64,000 nt of DNA from Aspidiotus rigidus. Taxonomy: Eukaryota > Arthropoda > Insecta > Hemiptera > Diaspididae. The translations under genes and the position numbers were made by a program. The DNA lies in assembly GCA_035079385.1 (NCBI GenBank), contig JAVHKY010000043.1:558001-622000 (forward strand), given 5' to 3'. The notes under the pieces were generated by a model, which had not been told where the DNA came from, searched no databases, and worked only from the letters and a program-made list of their open reading frames with translations. Of the stretch, positions 54,197 to 64,000 are shown one piece after another; within the stretch, counting starts at the first letter, position 1, and every line of letters starts with the position of its first letter.

Positions 54197-56354
54197 CATG
54201 ATAATCCGTGTACGTGAAGAATGAACAGGATCGAAAGTGGAAGACGAAATTTATTTTTCGATATTATCGATAGCTTCAGTAGTTAATTCCATATCTGTTC
54301 GTATTACCTTAGAAAAATCTATTCGTTCGGAAGACCGGTGGCTATTTCACAACATTTTCACAAGAAGTCGAAAACAATAATAATGAGTATAGTCAACCAA
54401 GAAATTACTATTAACTGTACAAGGGGATTGTCCCCACTTGCTTCGTATTATGTCTAATCGTGGATTATAATTGGATACATTACAACATTACAGATTGTCT
54501 AAAGCAAGTGATGTAGCAGCGAATGAGTAGAGCATACGAGCACATGCACACGAACCTATACAGTAATTTATTATGAACTTGACACGGCTCTATCAAGTCG
54601 GACGAGACTCGAGACAAAAGTTCGTACTTCATCGAAACGTCGTAACTAAATCTAATCCTCGAATTAATCACAACCACCATCCAGTTACCTCGATTCCCCT
54701 CAACTCGAGAGGACCGGACCTAACTAGCTCAATCGGTGCGCAGTGAGCATGAATAGGTACATCTTTCTGAGGGCGTGAGTAACTGAAGATAGACCACAGT
54801 CAGTTTTTGGTTCACCTTTTGAGATCACATAGGCTATACGAAATATCTTGATAATTGAGGCTAGCGTTATCGTTGATTACAGATTCTACTTACCCGCCAA
54901 ACTGAAGAAAGTAGTTTGTCGCAATAATCATAAATCCCGTAGCTAAGAGTCTACTTTTTAATCGAAAGAAAAATATATAAGAGAAACTGAACACCGCTCA
55001 TGATCAGAAAATACTTACCTAATGAACATACTAAGAATCTAGGATTGAAACGAGGACTGCACAAATCAGTCGATTAGGCCTAAGAGAGATTGGGGGACTA
55101 CGGGTAACCTGAAATAAAATTTAGAAAATAGGGCCGAAAGAGTCATCGTCGATAATTCGCAAACTGCAGCATTGACCTAGATATAATCACCATCGAGTCT
55201 AATTCGACGGAATCTGTAAGTTCTCTGAAAAATAAACTAATCCGATACTCTTCAACCAGGAGGGAAATAATTTGTAGACTTTGAATAAAATACAGAAATT
55301 CACATTTATATTTGATGAACCGACATAATCTAGGCAAACCTATACGTACGATACTTCGTACAACAGGTCAGCTAGGGAAATCGTCGATCTATCATTATAA
55401 TGAAAATGTGTAATAGCAAACTTGATTTCGTCGATAATATGCCATTTTCTCGAACTTAGGTGACTCTGATTACCTTTTCCCTCTTCGTAGAACGATGTTA
55501 AAGCAACTACCAGACGCCAATTGAAATTGTTTCCAATTGTAATACCACCTACTCAATAAATACCCACGAAACTTGAGCGCGATCAATTTACGAGGTACCA
55601 CGCGCAAATTGGAATTTTTATACTGAGTTCCGGGCACGAATCCTTTCCTCAGTCTGATGCCCTAGGAGTGTTCTACCCTTCGATGGAAACAGCCGGGGTA
55701 GCTCTGGGTATCGACTCCAAATTAGTGTGAATAGAGATCAATAACACAATATAATTGGTTCGAAACATTTCGATCTCATCGAATAAAATTCTTTTTATAT
55801 AATACGCGGAAGTTTCCACTTTACGCATATTTTCGCTCAAAACGTCCCTATCGGACCACACCGCCAAGAGACCAATGCTACTGTCTTGTCGTCGACGGCA
55901 CATCGACCGCGAACGGAGCAAATTCACCGCGAGTTAGTTTTTCGACAAGCAAGAAGCTCCTTCAAAGAACAAACACCAACTCACCGGCGAGCCGAAACTC
56001 ACCGGTGAAACTCAAGCAAATCTACCCTCCTCTCGTCAGTCGTCAGCTTTAGATCCGTGTGCAAACGAGATAGCAGTAGAAGTAAGGAACTATTAGAATA
56101 CACGAGTTGGATAAGGATAATCAGGAAGGGGAAAGAGGAAAGACGCTCGCTACACAACGGTAGGCTAGGATGTAACGGGACACACGAAAATGATTTTGAC
56201 TATCTCGATTACACACCAATACTATCGCATCTCGTGCCGCCGAACGAACGCGACCTACACGAAAAGTTTGCTCCACGTAATCGCCGCTACATCTCAAGCA
56301 AGACAAGTTCCCATAAGATAATGAACAAGACACCCTGGAACAGGGTATAAGAGG
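54197..56354. other. Intergenic; a few unassigned short frames
   Basis: No domain is recognised. The minus frame 55673-55927 and the plus frame 56057-56350 are somewhat GC-richer but resemble nothing I know. CACCGGTGA/CACCGGCGA repeats occur near 55981-56007. Confidence 0.35.
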
Positions 56355-56526
56355 TTCATGCTTCCGGGGAAGTAAAAAAAGACAACAATACAGTTTCATC
56401 ATCACGACACATATCTACGTCATCCTGTTTTTCCATAAATTTCCCATCACTATCATTACTATAGTCTACACCTGAACTTGAAATTTCATCTCTTTCATTG
56501 CTACTATTAGTTGAACTACCACACAT
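56355..56526 (-). CDS. Short acidic, Ser/Asp-rich ORF of unknown family
   Basis: The ATG (complement of 56524-56526) opens a 56-codon frame rich in Ser, Asp and Glu, ending TSPEA before the stop near 56355. The frame stays open upstream into the neighbouring inverted repeat, so it may be a coding exon of a mobile-element gene broken by that rearrangement. Confidence 0.3.
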
Positions 56527-56538
56527 TGTAGTAGGTCC

Positions 56539-56940
56539 CTGATATTTGTGATAATATTGTGTCTAATTGTAGTAAAGCTGATAGAACTAGCGAACGAAAA
56601 CGGCGTAATTATTTGAAGAACAGAGTGAATTGCGAAAGAATCCTTAGTCGATTCTCACTACCGATAATATTTCGCATTTTTGATAGAAATACAGTCACGA
56701 TCAACTACTTCTTTCCGATGAATCATTTCATCATACTCACCGATAGGGACATCGCGTATTGTAGGTATGGTATAATTTACGTTTTCTCGGGCAAATGGTT
56801 TCACGGTTCATCTCATAACGTATTCCTTATACGCCGTTTTAAACATAATTCCTCTCTGTTCTTGAAATAATTACGCCGTTTTTGTTCGCTAGTTCTATCA
56901 GCTTTACTACAATTAGACACAATATTATCACAAATATCAG
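56539..56940. mobile_element. Inverted repeat with coding-like arms, 402 bp
   Basis: The left arm (56539 to about 56634) and right arm (about 56843-56940) are inverted copies of about 95 bp. Both, in their outside-to-inside sense, translate to nearly the same peptide (NCSKADRTSE.KRRNY.KNR). The right arm extends outward to an ATG (minus, near 56952) and inward to LCLKRRIRN. The centre is unrelated AT-rich sequence. No TSD was resolved. Confidence 0.65.
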
Positions 56941-57186
56941 GTTCACAATTCATTTATTCAATCCTATTTTCGCACACACCTTTATTAACATTCTTATTTA
57001 CTGGATTCACATTTTCTATTTTCATCTCGTTTATCATTAACTGGTTTATCGTTTATTCCTAAAAGACGACGTCAGCAGACTGCAGCTACTCGATCACGGA
57101 AGGACAATGTGACATGAGATGACGAAAACGCGAATATAGGTACGTGTGCGGAAATACGCACTTCACGAGAATAATGATCACAAAAC

Positions 57187-57560
57187 TTGAAAGCGAAAGA
57201 AAAAACGGCCACCAACCTCGTTCACATTCGAACGCAAAAACAACTCAATTTGATGAATCGAGTCGAGGAAACCGAAACAATATCAGCTATTAAAGATCAT
57301 GGTAGTAGTAAGGTGCTCAACGATATTGACGCTACCTTTCTCACGCCCATCATACGATTCATCCTTAACCATGACGCATCAGCCGCTGCATGTTAAAGCT
57401 TGGACGTTGTTCGAGGCGTCGTGTTGATTGAAGTTGGCTAATCTATATTTTTTAGTTGTAGGTATACTTATTCTCACCAGATGATGGTCGTCCCGCTACG
57501 TCCGAAACCGGTCGTGAATGATAATTAGTCTCGACATCCTCTCCCCCCCCTTTTTTTTTT
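57187..57560 (+). pseudogene. Penelope-like 3' remnant with hammerhead-like end
   Basis: A 69-codon frame (57187-57396) resembles a degenerate post-GIY-YIG tail (hydrophilic, ending LTPIIRFIL). It is followed at 57474-57520 by a hammerhead-like block: CAC, CAGATGA (57478-57484), a stem GG.CGT/ACG.CC, GAAA (57504-57507), a self-complementary ACCGGT, then C and GTGAAT. The box has an A where hammerheads have U4, so it is probably inactive. A C/T run follows at 57542-57562. Confidence 0.45.
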
Positions 57561-59971
57561 TTTGATAGTAAATTTGTTTGATTGTTTTAAAATTTTTAAC
57601 TGTGACTCCAATATATTTTTCAATTGAAGCCTTTCATTTTAACTTTTTTATAACATTTTGAATCCATTATTGTTTTTTATCTCGCCCGTTTTTTGACCAA
57701 AATTTCTCGTTATTTTTTTGTGTTTCAGTTTTTGGATTTTAATAATAATTTTTTAATAATATTTCCTTTCGTGTATTTTATGAGTTTCAATATATTGTGA
57801 TTTCGAGACTATCTTTGTTTTTGTTACGTGCCTATGTGCCATCCAACCCTCAATTATAAAAGGTATATATCTATCATAAATTTATCAAAGAGTCCGAGGA
57901 ATTTTCGCGATCTCTAAATAAAGCTCAATATAATCATTTTTTTCGCAAAATAATAAATTTTTCACCTACCATAACGGAAAACAAAAAGATTTCTTCTCTT
58001 CCTCCTCTATAAGTGCGCCATGGTCTCCCGCTTTCCCTTACTCACTCGAAACGGCCGTCCTGGTAGGAGCCGCAGCTGAAAAATTCCTTCGGTAGTACAG
58101 TAACGTTTTAGCATGCAGAACTATTACCCTTCACTTCGATCTCTCTCTCTCCCTCTCAACCTTGAGGGGATGGACGACTTGGTGTAATTCTACCCTCACT
58201 TAATGAGATCAGATAATTAGATTTTTCAGAAAACTCTGAAACTTCTTCAACGACTACTCTACTTTCTGAAAGTTCAAGCTCTATTAGTCAAGGTTGCCAA
58301 TTTAATTCAGAAGCTGAAACTAAAAGTTTCAACAGCAGTGTCCCGCGCCACTTGTTTGTAGTTTTTTTAGTCAAAATCCCCTCCCCCACCTATATTTAAA
58401 AAAATTAACAAAAACACAATCTGTCAAAAGATGATTTTATAATGAAATGGGGCGACTTTCGATTGTTTGTAAGTTTCAAAATCTTAATTTTTTCACGTTT
58501 TTTCCTATCATATATAGCTTGAAAATTGTTTTTTCAAGTTAAACTCCTTTATTAGGCGATGTCACTTCTTACCGGATGGTATAGACGACGAGACGCCAAA
58601 ATCTACAAGAAATACCTCACACGTGAAATTTTTGTTTACAGTTTTGTTTTCATTGCGGTTATGGTGTTATCAGCAGTGAGTAAAGGGAAAAAAAAACAAC
58701 AAGTAGGACCCTTCCATACCAAAGAGGCAACATCGTAATTTTCAAACAGGCAACAAAAACTGTTGCTGTTGCCCATTTGAACGTAATGACGCAAAGTTGC
58801 AGAATTTGAATTGATGCGGCTTATGTCGACGGACAATCGCATATTCAATATTCATTGCGTACACCTATCTGCAATGAGCATTTTCTCATATGTCATCAAG
58901 ATTTCAAAAACCAAAATATTTCATACAACGTAATATTATACATGTGCGTATGTCCAAAATATTATCAACATTATAAGGTAGGGTGCAATATTGCGTGGCG
59001 TCATCTTTGTCGCGCAAAACCGCAGGTCTTCGTCGTCATCATTCGCTGGAAGCGGTAATCTTTGAATACGATTTGATTAAAGGAAATGAAGAAGTGCCAA
59101 GTGGCTCGGTTAAAGGGTGCTAGATAAATGGTACGGGACAATTCGTTTAGATTGCCTTGTCATAACCGTTTTAATTAGTTCTCAGCGTAACGTAATGAAA
59201 CAAGCTTTATTTAATACAATGAAAAGATGCGACCACGAATGAGACGAGCCGTATTCTACACTACGTTTGTAAAGATAAACCTAGTCTCCTTCATTTCAAA
59301 ACAGTGACTGCCAAACTTGGTTCCTTGATTGTTAATTACTGTGAGCTGTAGATATATTACGCCAACGGCAAGACATATTTGACTTTACGCACATACTTAC
59401 ACTACACTACACTGCTTATGTTATATTTTATTTTACAACAATGAATGTTAGTATTGTCAAGTTTTGGATAGAACTCTGATTGATATTGCATCTTGTTAGT
59501 TGTATATATATTGTACAATGTATCGTTCCACACTTATTTGCATTGGGTAGTATAAGTCGCTCGCAATGCAAAATCCTTTCAAAGTTCGATCTTACTTCCG
59601 ACATAACACAGGAGTGACAAGGAGCTCAAAGAATGGAATCCTTTGTCGGTCAAGGATCCTAGATTACTATTCTAGACTAATGAGAAAATTTAATATGCTT
59701 TTGATATATACGTACGTTACAGGCATGATGTTATGAAATCAAGAACATTTTTTTAATATATACTTTTCCGTATCTACCTTTCCTTCACTGAATTGTGAAA
59801 ATTTCTACTCGATTAGGGTAAATTTCATTCAGATAGAAAATTTTCGAAGGATCAGTTATCAGTTTAAAATGGTGTTAAAAGACTCAACTGGACTGAAATT
59901 AAAGTGTATGATAAGAACAGACAACAATAATACAAACAGCAGAAATTTCAATTTGATTGGGCCTAACGAGC
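57561..59971. other. Intergenic, AT-rich
   Basis: No gene or bounded element recognised. Short CTCTCTC runs near 58140 and several TTTTT tracts. Confidence 0.45.
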
Positions 59972-60978
59972 ACCTGCTCTATGGGGGCCTTTTTGAAAAA
60001 TTAAAATTTCTACTCTCGAGCTACACAATAAGAGGGGGACTTGGAAAACTTTCGACTCTCGAGCCATATATGATACAGGAATTTTTCCAAGTCCCCCTTC
60101 TATCATATATATCTCGAGAGTCCAAATTTTTCCAAGTCCCCTCCTATCATGTATAGCTCGAGATTCGAGAAAAATTTAGACACTCAAACAATATTACACT
60201 AGGCTTATAGTAGGTCTAGGCTTCCTTGAATTCTCAATATCAAATCCCATGATATGACTCATAAAACAGGTTCCCTGCGTTCCTCGTTTAACTTCGTTAA
60301 GGAAGCCGTCGCGTCGTTTTGAACGTGCAGATATATTTAAAATTTTATAACTTCCATTATCTCACATATTCAGCAACATACTCGTATTATAATATTATAT
60401 CACTGTCAAATTATATTATGTCACATCTTTGATAAAAACTCTAGTGAGAATTCAACTCGCGAGCGGTGAACCTAACTACGAGGGATAAACACAGAAATAC
60501 AAACGCCGGTAAACGCGTAATAAAAAAAGTATGAAAATGCGTTTGATCTCATCAATGTAAATATACCGGTAACAGAAAAGTAAATTCAAATTACTGATTA
60601 TGTTGCAGAAATCAGTAACTCTCAACTGAAAAACGACGGCTTCCTTAACGAAGTTAAACGAGAAACGCAGGGAACCTGTTCTATGAGTCAAATTGGTTTT
60701 GGTATTGAAAATTCAAGTAGGCCTAGACTTAGTATAAAGCTAGAATGAAGGAGGCCTAGACCTACTATAAACATAGGACTTCAGGACGTCATCAGCGACC
60801 TGGACCTATTTTGAGACTTTGAAATATATAGGTCAAGAGTCAAAATTTTTCCGAATCCCCTTCCTAACATAATTATATAGCTCGAAAATAGAAATTTTTC
60901 TATTTTTTGCTGGACGGGGCACGGCTCACGGTGCACGTCAAATTTTTCAAAACCACCCCATAGAACAGTTTCCCTGTT
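59972..60978. mobile_element. Nested foldback element, about 1 kb
   Basis: Outer arms pair imperfectly: CTGCTCTATGGGG..TTTTTGAAAAAT at the left with its complement near 60945-60978. Next come GGACTTGGAAAA(T/C)TTTCGACT blocks (60035-60150, themselves locally palindromic around CTCGAGA.ATATATGAT). Innermost is a well-conserved pair, 60255-60312 with 60634-60690 (GGTTCCCTGCGTT..CTCGTTTAACTTCGTTAAGG). No coding content. Confidence 0.65.
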
Positions 60979-60990
60979 AAAATACAAAAC

Positions 60991-61630
60991 GTGACTACAT
61001 CATTATCAAAAACGTGAATGAGAATTCAAAATTAGATAAAGTACGTAATATATTATTCTGTATAGTAATAGCAAATTGTATTTAACTTTTTTGTCTTGAC
61101 ATGCTGACATATTTTTAGATTATGGAGTATTTTGAAAGAAAAATAATTGATTTTCAGTCAGTTGAAGATTTGGTATTGAGAGCCGATTTTCCAAAACTCA
61201 TCAAGTCCACTTGAGCAAATTTTTCAGGAAAAATAAAAAACTACCTCTATTTGTCACGGTGAGAGATAATAGCAATTTGTGAATGGTTTTAGTAGGAGTA
61301 GGTAGATGGTCATACATGAGTACACAAAATGGCATCTACGTGCATTGGTTCATTAGCTTGTGAGGCGGCGCCAAAGAATACAATTTTTGGATTTAACGAT
61401 TTTTGGAAAACCAATTATCTTATTGATGTCCAAAGAATATTGAGAAAAGGGCCTAAAACCCTGATCTAGTTCATTTTCTGTTGTTTCAAGTTTATTAAAC
61501 GCGCTCCTCCCCTGTCTTCATCATGTCAAAGTAATAAGGCTGAAAATATGAATGCACAAATTTTAATACAAGAACAAGAAAATACCAAGACAACCCGACC
61601 TCAATCATTGAGCGCAGATGCCAATAAAGG
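60991..61630. other. Intergenic, no feature seen
   Basis: AT-rich; no supported gene. Confidence 0.4.
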
Positions 61631-61927
61631 TTACACTACAACATACTTTACAAACTTTTTCTTCAATTCCTCAGCACATTGAATACAGTCAGCTATAACC
61701 TGCTTCACTAAAGATTTCGGGACGTTCGAGTAATTCTCTTGAACTTCTTTGTGACTCATTGTTTCACCTTTATGTCTGATTGCTACATGTATGTCATAAT
61801 AGTATATTACGCTATAAGGGACGGAGGAGAACGCTTTGGCGATCCGAGCGCTTTGGCGATCCGAGCGCGACGAGGGCCGCAATGCAGCGCGAGTATATCG
61901 CTTTCCTCCGTTCACGTGTCGGTTCAC
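61631..61927 (-). pseudogene. Integrase zinc-finger (H2C2) fragment, Ginger/KRBA2-like
   Basis: The C-terminal half of this minus frame reads RHKG.T..HKEVQENYSNV, then VIADCIQCAE..KKK and KYVVV. This fits the HH...CX2C zinc domain that precedes the DDE core in KRBA2-like/Ginger integrases (GH.G......L...Y.NI......L..C..CQ...). The N-terminal half is low-complexity and contains a 17-bp tandem duplication (CTTTGGCGATCCGAGCG, about 61833-61868). No DDE core follows. It may be related to the tail fragment at 42.4 kb, but the two are 19 kb apart. Confidence 0.5.
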
Positions 61928-62597
61928 ATGAATAAAAACGCAAACGCGAGATGATCTATAATTAAAATCTTCACTTTTGTATTAGAGCATCATAGGTAAC
62001 ATATTGCTGTTGATGGAAAACGAAATTGTAATTTTCTTACATTTGATGAACACAAAGAAAAATTCGAGTGTTGTATTTAAAATGATTAAAAGATCATTTT
62101 CGTTCGTGACCACCAAAATGTTCGGCGCATACAAAATACACGCATGCGCGCAACCTAAATCTTTGAGCTCTAAAGTAAAAAAACGCGTCTTCGCGTCCTA
62201 CAACGAAGCACCTAAGGAACGCGTTTCTATTCATGTGAACCGAAAACAATTTGATTCATTTCAATATCCATGGCCACGAGTTTCCGGTCTCGTTTTCGAC
62301 TTCTGGTCTCGCTTTCGACGTACACGATAGACCCTGCATGATCCAAAAGTTCAGAATTTTGCGTAACACATGGTAATACTACCGATCGTGAGAAACATTG
62401 CTACCATCGCTAAGAATCGCGAGAGCGTTTTCTTGTTTTTTTTTCTGTCCACACTCCCAAAGTCATATTACACAAATAAAAGGAAAATAATAGAACAACA
62501 CTTTCTTTTACAAAGAAAATACTCAAGTTCAGAGCAAAATAATCGAGCAACACTTTCTTTCACACATTCAATGATGAACTGAAATGTACAAGTAGGT
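61928..62597. other. Intergenic; one unassigned plus frame
   Basis: The 108-codon frame 62004-62330 is basic and has no recognised domain. No other structure is seen. Confidence 0.3.
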
Positions 62598-62837
62598 ATG
62601 TCTCATTACCTCCTTCCCTTATTCATTATCATATTATGTATCATGCTGTCGTTTGCTGATGACCAATTTTTAATAAAACGTAAGTATGAGAAGATAAGGA
62701 ATTTATTCGAGCAGCAACTTGTTGAGTGGTCAAAGCAATTCAAGAAATTGTCAGTAGTATTGCCTACCGTTTGCATCTCTGGCGTCGGTATGAGGAAGTA
62801 TTATTACTTCGAAATAATTACAACAAAAAGGTTATAG
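62598..62837 (+). CDS. Putative small secreted protein or signal-peptide exon
   Basis: The ATG at 62598 opens with a classic signal peptide (MSHYLLPLFIIILCIMLSFA, cleavage plausible before DD). A strong donor (AAAAC|GTAAGT, 62680) lies after about 27 codons, so the real product may be a first exon encoding the signal peptide followed by an intron. If unspliced, the frame gives 79 residues with a Lys/Glu-rich helix. Nothing in the window identifies a second exon. Confidence 0.3.
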   Translation: MSHYLLPLFIIILCIMLSFADDQFLIKRKYEKIRNLFEQQLVEWSKQFKKLSVVLPTVCISGVGMRKYYYFEIITTKRL

Positions 62838-64000
62838 AATTTTACCTTGCAATTTCTTTCTTCAGATTACTAGACGCAGTATAGCTTTGCTAAATTCTGA
62901 TTGGTTAATAAAGATACTCAATACGCGTAATAGGCAGAAAAATATTGCTGATTACGCGTAATGGGCGGGCGGCAACTTTGCACAGTAGGCGTAATGAGCG
63001 CGTAACATCTACACACATATATATTGGAGCTAATATTAATCAGATGATGCACTAGACCAGAGTCAGAGAACCTCTCTGAATCTGATTGACGTTCTTGTTT
63101 TGCGACGAAAAAAATTATATTCACGGAAATTGGACAAATCGACCGAGTTAAATATATGCCGTGATGCGTGTATAAGAAACTGTAGGTATGGTATTTATGA
63201 TGGGAACCTGACGAAGATATACTTACATGTAAGTAGGTATAAAAGGTGGCGAAGGCTAATTTTATATCGCATCGCTTCGTCGTGTGCAAATGTTAGTCCT
63301 CACTGACTGCCTGCCTTCTTTCTAAAACGGGGGAAAAATATTAAAATAATGACGATAATTTTGAGCGTCGTTGTACGCGGCAGAACGTCGATTGTAAGGA
63401 TACAAACAGCGTCGAGACAATGAGTATCTTTTACACGGCGGTTGACAAGCGAAAATACCGTTAATTTTCTTTTCTTGTATTCCTTCGTTGATAAAACTCA
63501 ACGTTAATTTTTCACCGCTACGCTGCTTCAACTATTAGTTTTTAAACGCCACCGCGCCGCCACCGCTTATTCTTAATAGTCAAAATAAGATGAAAAAGGA
63601 AATTCACCCGCTATTCTTCATTTATCAAAAATTCTCGCGACCGAGATAACGAGCAACGTAATAGAGAAAATTTGATATTATAATGAAAAAACGATACAAA
63701 TCTTGTGGCGCTGCAGCATTCCTTCACTTCCTATGTGCGCGATATACGCATAAATACAAAATACGGAATGGATTGCGTTCTCAATTAAAGGTTGTAAGCG
63801 GCGCACCGACCGCGCCGGCCCAAATGTATCATCTCCAGTATTTTTCAGCATCGATCCCTATATAGGTATGATTTAATCCAAGATTCCAAACATCCAAGTT
63901 CGTTTTTCCAGTCCTCCCACCCCCATTCCTTTATTTATATGGACTATTCTTTACGATATATATATCTGTACTTATACTTTGAGCGGCTCACAATTTGACA
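62838..64000. other. Intergenic to window end
   Basis: Several short frames without recognisable content (for example minus 62918-63289 and plus 63683-63865). Small CGCGTAAT(A/G) repeats near 62920-63000. Confidence 0.4.

Noticed and set aside
54600..54660. CATCGAAACGTCG as another hammerhead remnant
   Set aside because: No CTGANGA box or paired stem II upstream, so the resemblance is limited to a short string.

Overview
The window looks like AT-rich intergenic chromosome from an arthropod, most likely an insect and possibly a hemipteran. The reasons are spliceosomal splice signals, very long microsatellites, many dispersed short GGTACC/TAGGTACCTA-type motifs, and a mixed load of transposable elements: Ty3/gypsy, non-LTR LINEs, Penelope-like elements, hAT, Ginger/KRBA2-like integrase relics and many MITE/foldback sequences. 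The host assignment is inference. I found no rRNA, tRNA, CRISPR array or bacterial-type operon, and no conserved single-copy host gene that I can name.

Layout. 0-10.5 kb: a C-terminal ORF with an AT-hook and zinc-binding cysteines (56-508), two giant microsatellites, a short Penelope-end insertion with a 12-bp target-site duplication (TSD), a MITE-like inverted repeat, an RNase H-bearing LINE relic (minus, about 4.77-5.70 kb) and an RTE-type LINE tail (8.8-9.3 kb). 10.578-16.066 kb: a complete, apparently intact Ty3/gypsy element with 430-bp LTRs that read as identical, a tRNA-Leu primer-binding site and overlapping gag and pol. It abuts a 5'-truncated LINE reverse transcriptase (minus, 16.3-17.8 kb). 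20.6-21.6 kb: a 244-bp palindrome made of two Penelope ends, and a TA-flanked MITE. 22.115-30.354 kb: a region bounded by 14-bp terminal inverted repeats (TIRs), with inverted GTGACCC-rich subterminal arrays. It encloses a six-exon minus-strand gene and a divergent plus-strand transcript-like unit. This is the best candidate for an undescribed mobile element.

31-36 kb: a TATA-driven small ORF, a deleted hAT element with a perfect 8-bp TSD, a frameshifted RTE-like LINE and a 340-bp MITE. 36-47 kb: mostly AT-rich intergenic sequence with relics (Penelope RT N-terminus, Ginger-like cysteine-rich tail, two LINE tails). 47.3-51.0 kb: two Penelope-like elements (PLEs) in tandem, each flanked by inverted copies of its own 3' end and by TSDs of 12 and 15 bp. 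52.7-53.7 kb: a 992-bp TIR element with a 4-bp TSD and reiterated CACGGTAATGAG motifs. 54-61 kb: further inverted-repeat elements, including one whose arms are coding. 61.6-64 kb: an integrase H2C2 fragment and a short ORF with a signal peptide.

How it fits together. Most of the window is explained by transposable elements of different ages. The Penelope-derived loci share one architecture (3' ends inverted at both sides, plus a short unpaired tail) and carry hammerhead-ribozyme-like cores with a self-complementary stem III. Coding confidence is high only for the gypsy element, moderate for the multi-exon gene in the 22-30 kb element, and low for isolated small ORFs.
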